A DNA stretch of 7,841 nucleotides, from positions 1 to 7,841 of the forward strand of contig CAMDCQ010000111.1 of the NCBI GenBank assembly GCA_945890595.1, given 5' to 3'. Both the position numbers and the translations under genes were made by a program. Source of the DNA: Chitinophaga pinensis. GTDB lineage: Bacteria > Bacteroidota > Bacteroidia > NS11-12g > UBA9320. This document shows, piece by piece, positions 6,727 through 7,841 of this stretch (its first letter is position 1; each line of letters begins with the position of its first letter). Below the pieces are notes generated by a model. It was not told the DNA's origin. It did no database searches and saw only the letters and a program-made list of their open reading frames with translations.

Positions 6727-7670
6727 ACTAAGTCTATTATTTCTAAGTCGTTATTTTCAGCAACAAAATTAGGCAAGGCGCTTGTTATCATTTCTTCTAG
6801 CTTATTAATAACGCTATCTTTAGCATAAAACTTCGTATAGATTAGTCCTACGGCTCTGCCCGCACTATCCGATTTAAATGCGCGTAAGTGATCTATTGAA
6901 TCCTCATCTAAATCACTTGCTTCCCATTCGGGCATTAACGTAGCGCCTCCTTCCAAGTCTACAATTTTCTTAAGCGTTTGAAGACTTCCACTTTCGTAAT
7001 TTAGGGCCAAATGATTTAGTTTTTCGTCGGGGATTGTACATAAATTTAGAGCTTGTGTACGAAAACAATTCCCTTCACTGAGCAACCAGAGCTTATCGGC
7101 AAGCAGATCTTCTGTCTCCCAACTTCTCTTGCTATAACTGGGATGATTTGGATTTACATAAATTCTAAACTTTTCGATGTATAACTGTCTTTCAATTAAA
7201 CTACTATTGTGCAGTGGCGTGCTTACAATTCCTACATCTAATCGATTGTGCTCCAAATCTTCAATAATTTCATGTGTCAAACCTTCTTTTATCGTCAATT
7301 TTAAATCAGGATATTTTTGTGCCACTTTACTAATTAATCTCGGAACTAGCGCATTTGCGATGGTGGGTAAAACGCCAATCTTAAGCGATCCACTTACATC
7401 ACCTGTAAAGTCTTTTAGGATAGTTTCTATTTGAGCAGTCTCACTAAAAATAATTCTCGCTTGTTTTATAATTTTAGCTCCTATAGCAGTGGGTTCTATT
7501 GGCTGTCTGCTTCTATCAAAAATAATAACGCCCAATTCCTCTTCTAACTTTTTCATCTGCATGCTTAGCGTAGGTTGGGTAACGAAGCTAGCATCAGCTG
7601 CTTTTATAAAATTGCGGTGCTCATCTAGAGCTATAAGATACTGCACCTGTATCAAAGAAATGTTAAGCAT
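6723..7670 (-). CDS. oxyR: Hydrogen-peroxide-sensing LysR-family regulator OxyR
   Basis: This is a 315-aa LysR-type transcription factor. The N-terminal winged helix (about 4-62) has the typical YLIALDEHRNFIKAAD and FVTQPTLSMQMKKLEEELG pattern; the C-terminal sensor domain runs from about 94. It carries the OxyR redox pair: GNCFRTQALNLC, with Cys202 and Cys211 nine positions apart, exactly the spacing of E. coli Cys199/Cys208, and GVLPTIANALVP (99-110) matching the segment with the peroxide-binding Thr. The residue before the first Cys is Asn where E. coli has His. Peroxide should oxidise the pair and switch on defence genes such as catalase or dps. ATG at 7670 matches the usual OxyR N-terminus. 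It converges on crtY with a 4-base stop overlap and no visible terminator between. Regulation of the crt genes is not shown by the sequence. Confidence 0.93.
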   Translation of the reverse strand: MLNISLIQVQYLIALDEHRNFIKAADASFVTQPTLSMQMKKLEEELGVIIFDRSRQPIEPTAIGAKIIKQARIIFSETAQIETILKDFTGDVSGSLKIGVLPTIANALVPRLISKVAQKYPDLKLTIKEGLTHEIIEDLEHNRLDVGIVSTPLHNSSLIERQLYIEKFRIYVNPNHPSYSKRSWETEDLLADKLWLLSEGNCFRTQALNLCTIPDEKLNHLALNYESGSLQTLKKIVDLEGGATLMPEWEASDLDEDSIDHLRAFKSDSAGRAVGLIYTKFYAKDSVINKLEEMITSALPNFVAENNDLEIIDLV

Positions 7671-7674
7671 ATTG

Positions 7675-7682
7675 CAAAGATA
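7675..7682 (-). promoter_or_regulatory. Candidate Bacteroidota -7 box for oxyR
   Basis: On the minus strand TATCTTTG is a full match to the Bacteroidota -7 consensus TAnnTTTG. Its last base lies four bases before the oxyR ATG, so transcription would begin at or next to the start codon, giving a leaderless message. No convincing TTG/TTTG -33 element is seen 17-23 bases upstream. Confidence 0.4.
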
Positions 7683-7712
7683 GTTTGCTAAGCGTAGAAT
7701 CGGAATGCTATC
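7679..7712. promoter_or_regulatory. Candidate operator in front of oxyR
   Basis: GATAG (7679-7683) and CTATC (7708-7712) form a 5-bp inverted repeat with a 24-base gap. Just inside the first arm is the small palindrome GCTAAGC (7687-7693). LysR-type regulators often bind dyads at their own promoters, and the E. coli OxyR sites use ATAG/CTAT half-sites, but the spacing here does not fit that model. Weak evidence. Confidence 0.2.
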
Positions 7713-7841
7713 CCGTTTAAAAAAAGACTACCATTTATTTATTCAATTTAGCGTTCTCCTTCAAAATAGGTATCCCTTAGTATTTTATATTGTTTCTCTT
7801 AAGCTTTCCAATTTTGTTCGCAAACTTTTAAAAAATTGATA

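Larger units (their letters stand above)
7671..7841. other. oxyR upstream region and right edge
   Basis: This AT-rich stretch holds the oxyR promoter area. At the far right, two minus-strand frames stay open from the window edge: one ends in LRTKLESLRETI with its stop at 7785-7787, the other in KVCEQNWKA with its stop at 7799-7801. Either could be the tail of a gene lying outside, but both are too short to judge. No RNA gene or clear terminator was seen. Confidence 0.3.

Noticed and set aside
7785..7841. C-terminal end of a minus-strand gene at the right edge
   Set aside because: Two different frames remain open from the edge with 13 and 18 codons; neither can be identified or preferred.

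Overview
The window looks like chromosomal DNA from a pigmented, probably marine, member of the Flavobacteriia (Bacteroidota). The reasons are an AT-rich base composition, starts without clear Shine-Dalgarno sequences, a candidate promoter box of the Bacteroidota type (TAnnTTTG) at oxyR, a carotenoid cluster in the order crtI-crtB-crtZ-crtY, and a fused CrtYcd-type membrane lycopene cyclase. No mobile element, tRNA, rRNA or CRISPR array was seen.

Layout: (1) bases 1-531 hold the 3' part of odhB/sucB, the E2 catalytic domain of 2-oxoglutarate dehydrogenase. (2) Bases 631-2956 hold two genes on the same strand without a confident household name. One is a 239-aa protein with a Cys-Asn...Gly-His pattern suggesting a papain-like (NlpC/P60- or CHAP-like) fold. 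The other is a 504-aa protein whose motifs suggest the glutamine-synthetase/glutamate-cysteine-ligase fold (a carboxylate-amine ligase or 'amidoligase'). (3) A 231-base AT-rich spacer with two imperfect hairpins precedes the carotenoid genes. (4) Bases 3188-6726 hold crtI, crtB, crtZ and crtY. (5) oxyR is convergent on the minus strand and its stop codon overlaps that of crtY. (6) The last 171 bases hold the oxyR upstream region and perhaps the tail of another minus-strand gene.

How the genes work together: CrtB condenses two GGPP into phytoene, CrtI desaturates it to lycopene, CrtY closes both rings to beta-carotene, and CrtZ hydroxylates it to zeaxanthin. GGPP synthase (crtE) is not in the window and must be elsewhere. 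The peroxide sensor OxyR lies beside the pathway for an antioxidant pigment, but nothing in the sequence proves that it regulates the cluster.

The best candidate for an undescribed system is the 631-2956 pair: a possible peptide- or amide-bond-forming ligase next to a possible papain-fold hydrolase or transferase. That idea rests on motif reading without any search and should be treated as a hypothesis.
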